Below, piece by piece: positions 61,845 through 64,000 of a stretch of 64,000 nt of DNA. This stretch comes from Archilochus colubris. Its lineage: Eukaryota > Chordata > Aves > Apodiformes > Trochilidae. Both the position numbers and the translations under genes were made by a program. The notes beneath the pieces are model-generated. The model worked only from the letters and a program-made list of their open reading frames with translations, had not been told where the DNA came from and searched no databases. How positions within the stretch are numbered: position 1 is the stretch's first letter; every line of letters starts with the position of its first letter. The stretch covers positions 119,768,467-119,832,466 of the forward strand of contig CM041084.1 in NCBI GenBank assembly GCA_023079485.1, written 5' to 3'.

Positions 61845-62558
61845 ATAGAATCACAGAATCATTTGGGTTGGAAGGGACCTCAGAGATCATCAAGTCCAAC
61901 CCTTAATCCTCTACCACTGTGGTTACCAGACCATGGCACTGAGTGCCACATTAAGTCTCTTCTTAAAAACCTCCAGGGATGGAGAATCCACCACCTCCCT
62001 GGGCAGCCCATTCCAATGTCTGATCACCCTCTCGGTAAAGAACTTCTTCCTAATAGCTGACCTAAATCTCCTCTGACAGAGCTTAAGTCCATGCCCTCTT
62101 CTCCTACTGATGGCTGCCTGGGAAAAGAGGCCAACCCCCACCTGGCTACACCCTCCTTTCAGGGAGTTGTAAAGAGTGATGAAGTCTCCCCTGAGCCTCC
62201 TCTTCTCCAGACTGAACAGCCCCAGCTCCCTCAGCCCTTCCTCACAGGACTTGTGCTGGATCCCTTCACAGCCTCCTTGCTCTTCTCTGGACCTGCTCCA
62301 GCACCTCAATCTCCTTCCCGAACTGAGTGGCCCAGAACTGGACACAGTACTCGAGGTGTGGCCTCACCAGGGCTGAGTACAGGGGCAGAATCCCTTCCCT
62401 GGACCTGCTGGCCACACTGTTCCTCATACAGGCCAGGATGCCATTGGCCTTCTTGGCTACCTGGGCACACTGCTGGCTCATGTTCAGCTTGCTGTCAACC
62501 CAAAGTCCCAGGTCCCTTTCTGCCTGGCTGCTCTCCAACCACTCTGTGCCCAGCCTGT
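61845..62558 (-). repeat. CR1 LINE, about 0.7 kb, minus strand
   Basis: The inverted tail 'ATAGAATCACAGAATCATTT' is followed by a minus-strand frame with [56 protein letters not shown] and [20 protein letters not shown]. The frame shifts at least once near 62270-62350. Sense with respect to JPH1. Confidence 0.95.
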
Positions 62559-64000
62559 AAGGAACAAGAACAAAAGGCCCACAGCAATTGTTAACTCTCC
62601 AGTAGTTATGGTCAAGCAGAGTGCACTCTAACCAGCACAGCTGTAGAGATTTGCTAATGTAATCCCTATCACATGTTGAAAAAAGAATAACATGAGAAAT
62701 ATAGTCTTTTTCAACAACCACACTCTAGTAAAAATTAGCACTCTAAGGGAAGTTCTTGCAGTTCTGGCCTTGTTAGCTGAATTTCAACATGGAAAAACTA
62801 TTTATGATGCCATTATAAATAGAATTTATAATGGAAATGTTGACACTGTTGCAATACTTCCATGTGATAGACTCTACTTCACCTTGTCCTTGGCTGATGG
62901 ACACTGTGACAGTCCAGTATGGAAATTTACTGGAGAAGACCAACAGCTGGAATGTTCTGTGTCCTGGAAGGAATTGTTCTTTTGAGAGCAAATTAATGGT
63001 TTTGAGCAGAAGAAAGGAGGCAATTAGAACTCCATGGTAGAACTGACCTCATTCTCTCAGATTATACCTGTAATTAACACACCCATGGTAGCAGTTCAGA
63101 TAGATGTATCTAGGCTACAACCCAAGAAGCTGCTTGAAGATTGCAACATAGCCAAGATGGCACTGAAGCTAGTCCAGGCTAGCAAGACTATCTATCTAGC
63201 TTTGTAGTCAGATCCTGTAGCCTTTACTAGGCAACTGTAAGTTGTATCTAGATGCAAATTAACTAGCTCAGCATTTAATGGAAGCCTGTGAAAATTACAG
63301 TGATTGTAACAGTTCTATTTCACTGCAGGAAACTGGTTCTCTGTTATTAAGTTAATTTGCTCAAAACTAGTTGTGCATATTTTTTTCTAAGAAAACCCTT
63401 TGATTATGTAACTCAAAAAGTATCTTGGAGAGATTGACAAAGCATTCTGAAGAATTAAGGCTACTCCTTTGCAGCCTCTCATTCCTTTGCCTTCTCCCAA
63501 GCATGTTCTCATGTCCCAGATACAGGCAGGAATGCTGAGGAGTGGGTTGAGCCAGTAAGCCTGTTTGGCACTGGTTCTGGATGAGTGCAAAACATCAGCA
63601 AACTGGATGGGCCTCACACTGGGCAAGTGGAAAGATGTGGAAGGGGGGAGGCACATGCACCTATGTCTTGGTGAGAGTGGCAAGATAAATTTAGAAGTCA
63701 AGTTGTGAAGACTGGTATGACAAGAGTTAAAGTGAGAAAAACCAGAATAAAGCTTGAAACTGATACCTTTTCTTTTAATGAACCTTCTGTCTTCGATTAG
63801 TAGATACAACAGGAATGCCTTAGGATAATTCTGTAGGCTCTAGCTTCTCCAGACTTGAGCAGAAAAAAGATGGAAGCAATAAGCTGCAGAGAAAAGATGT
63901 CGTAGCAAGAATCCTGACAACAGATGTGTGAAGATGATGAAGCCGTATGTCAAATAATTTCAGAAAATGAACAGGCTCTTGTATGACTAAGAATAACTTG

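Larger units (their letters stand above)
47651..64000 (-). other. JPH1: Upstream intron of JPH1, running off the window
   Basis: At least 16.3 kb of the intron before the variable-region exon. The acceptor is at its low-coordinate end. I looked for a minus-strand exon encoding the end of the helical region (an Ala-rich segment ending ELSPDFYQP-like) and did not find one, so it probably lies beyond 64000. The intron holds seven CR1 copies and (TCCC)n. The remaining stretches (48.1-52.0, 56.1-60.2, 60.3-61.8 and 62.6-64.0 kb) show nothing I can annotate. Confidence 0.85.

Noticed and set aside
62692..62985. 97-codon plus-strand open frame
   Set aside because: Antisense to the JPH1 intron, with a competing open frame on the other strand and no motif.
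1..64000. tRNA, rRNA, CRISPR arrays, bacterial-style operons
   Set aside because: Nothing in the window resembles these. The CR1 content and spliced JPH1 exons show vertebrate nuclear DNA.

Overview
This window looks like nuclear DNA from a bird. It is AT-rich and mostly non-coding. It carries at least 17 fragments of CR1 (chicken repeat 1) LINEs, several ending in the avian CR1 tail built from ATTCTATGA-type repeats. The one gene I can name is the 3' part of JPH1 (junctophilin-1), on the minus strand. Two exons are present. The large penultimate exon (46989-47650) encodes the variable, Pro/Ser/Lys-rich region. The last exon (39051-39131) encodes the C-terminal membrane anchor. The reading phases at both ends agree with a complete junctophilin-1 C-terminus. 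The MORN-repeat and helical parts of the protein must lie beyond the right edge.

Layout: 1-36.5 kb is gene-poor sequence downstream of JPH1. It holds CR1 fragments, low-complexity tracts, a pair of dispersed 94-base repeats, a 94-base-period repeat in a possible LTR-like block, and several stretches that look like exons but match no family I know. About 36.5-39.05 kb is the probable JPH1 3' UTR. 39.13-46.99 kb is the last JPH1 intron, with a 105-base and a 65-base tandem duplication, one young CR1 tail and one very old CR1/L3-like remnant. 47.65-64.0 kb is the next intron upstream, which runs off the window and is rich in CR1, including a copy of about 1.1 kb that keeps the reverse-transcriptase FADD motif.

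JPH1 protein tethers the plasma membrane or T-tubule to the sarcoplasmic reticulum at triad junctions. The part encoded here is the flexible stalk plus the reticulum anchor. The CR1 copies are all 5'-truncated or broken, and none can encode an active element.

I did not find a convincing new biological system. The most promising lead is a set of plus-strand exon-like segments in 0.8-36.2 kb. The best is a candidate last exon at 33200-33325 with a very long polypyrimidine tract, a 41-codon open frame, a stop and an AATAAA 23 bases later. Chance pseudo-exons with good splice sites are expected in tens of kilobases of vertebrate intergenic DNA, so these are leads, not genes.
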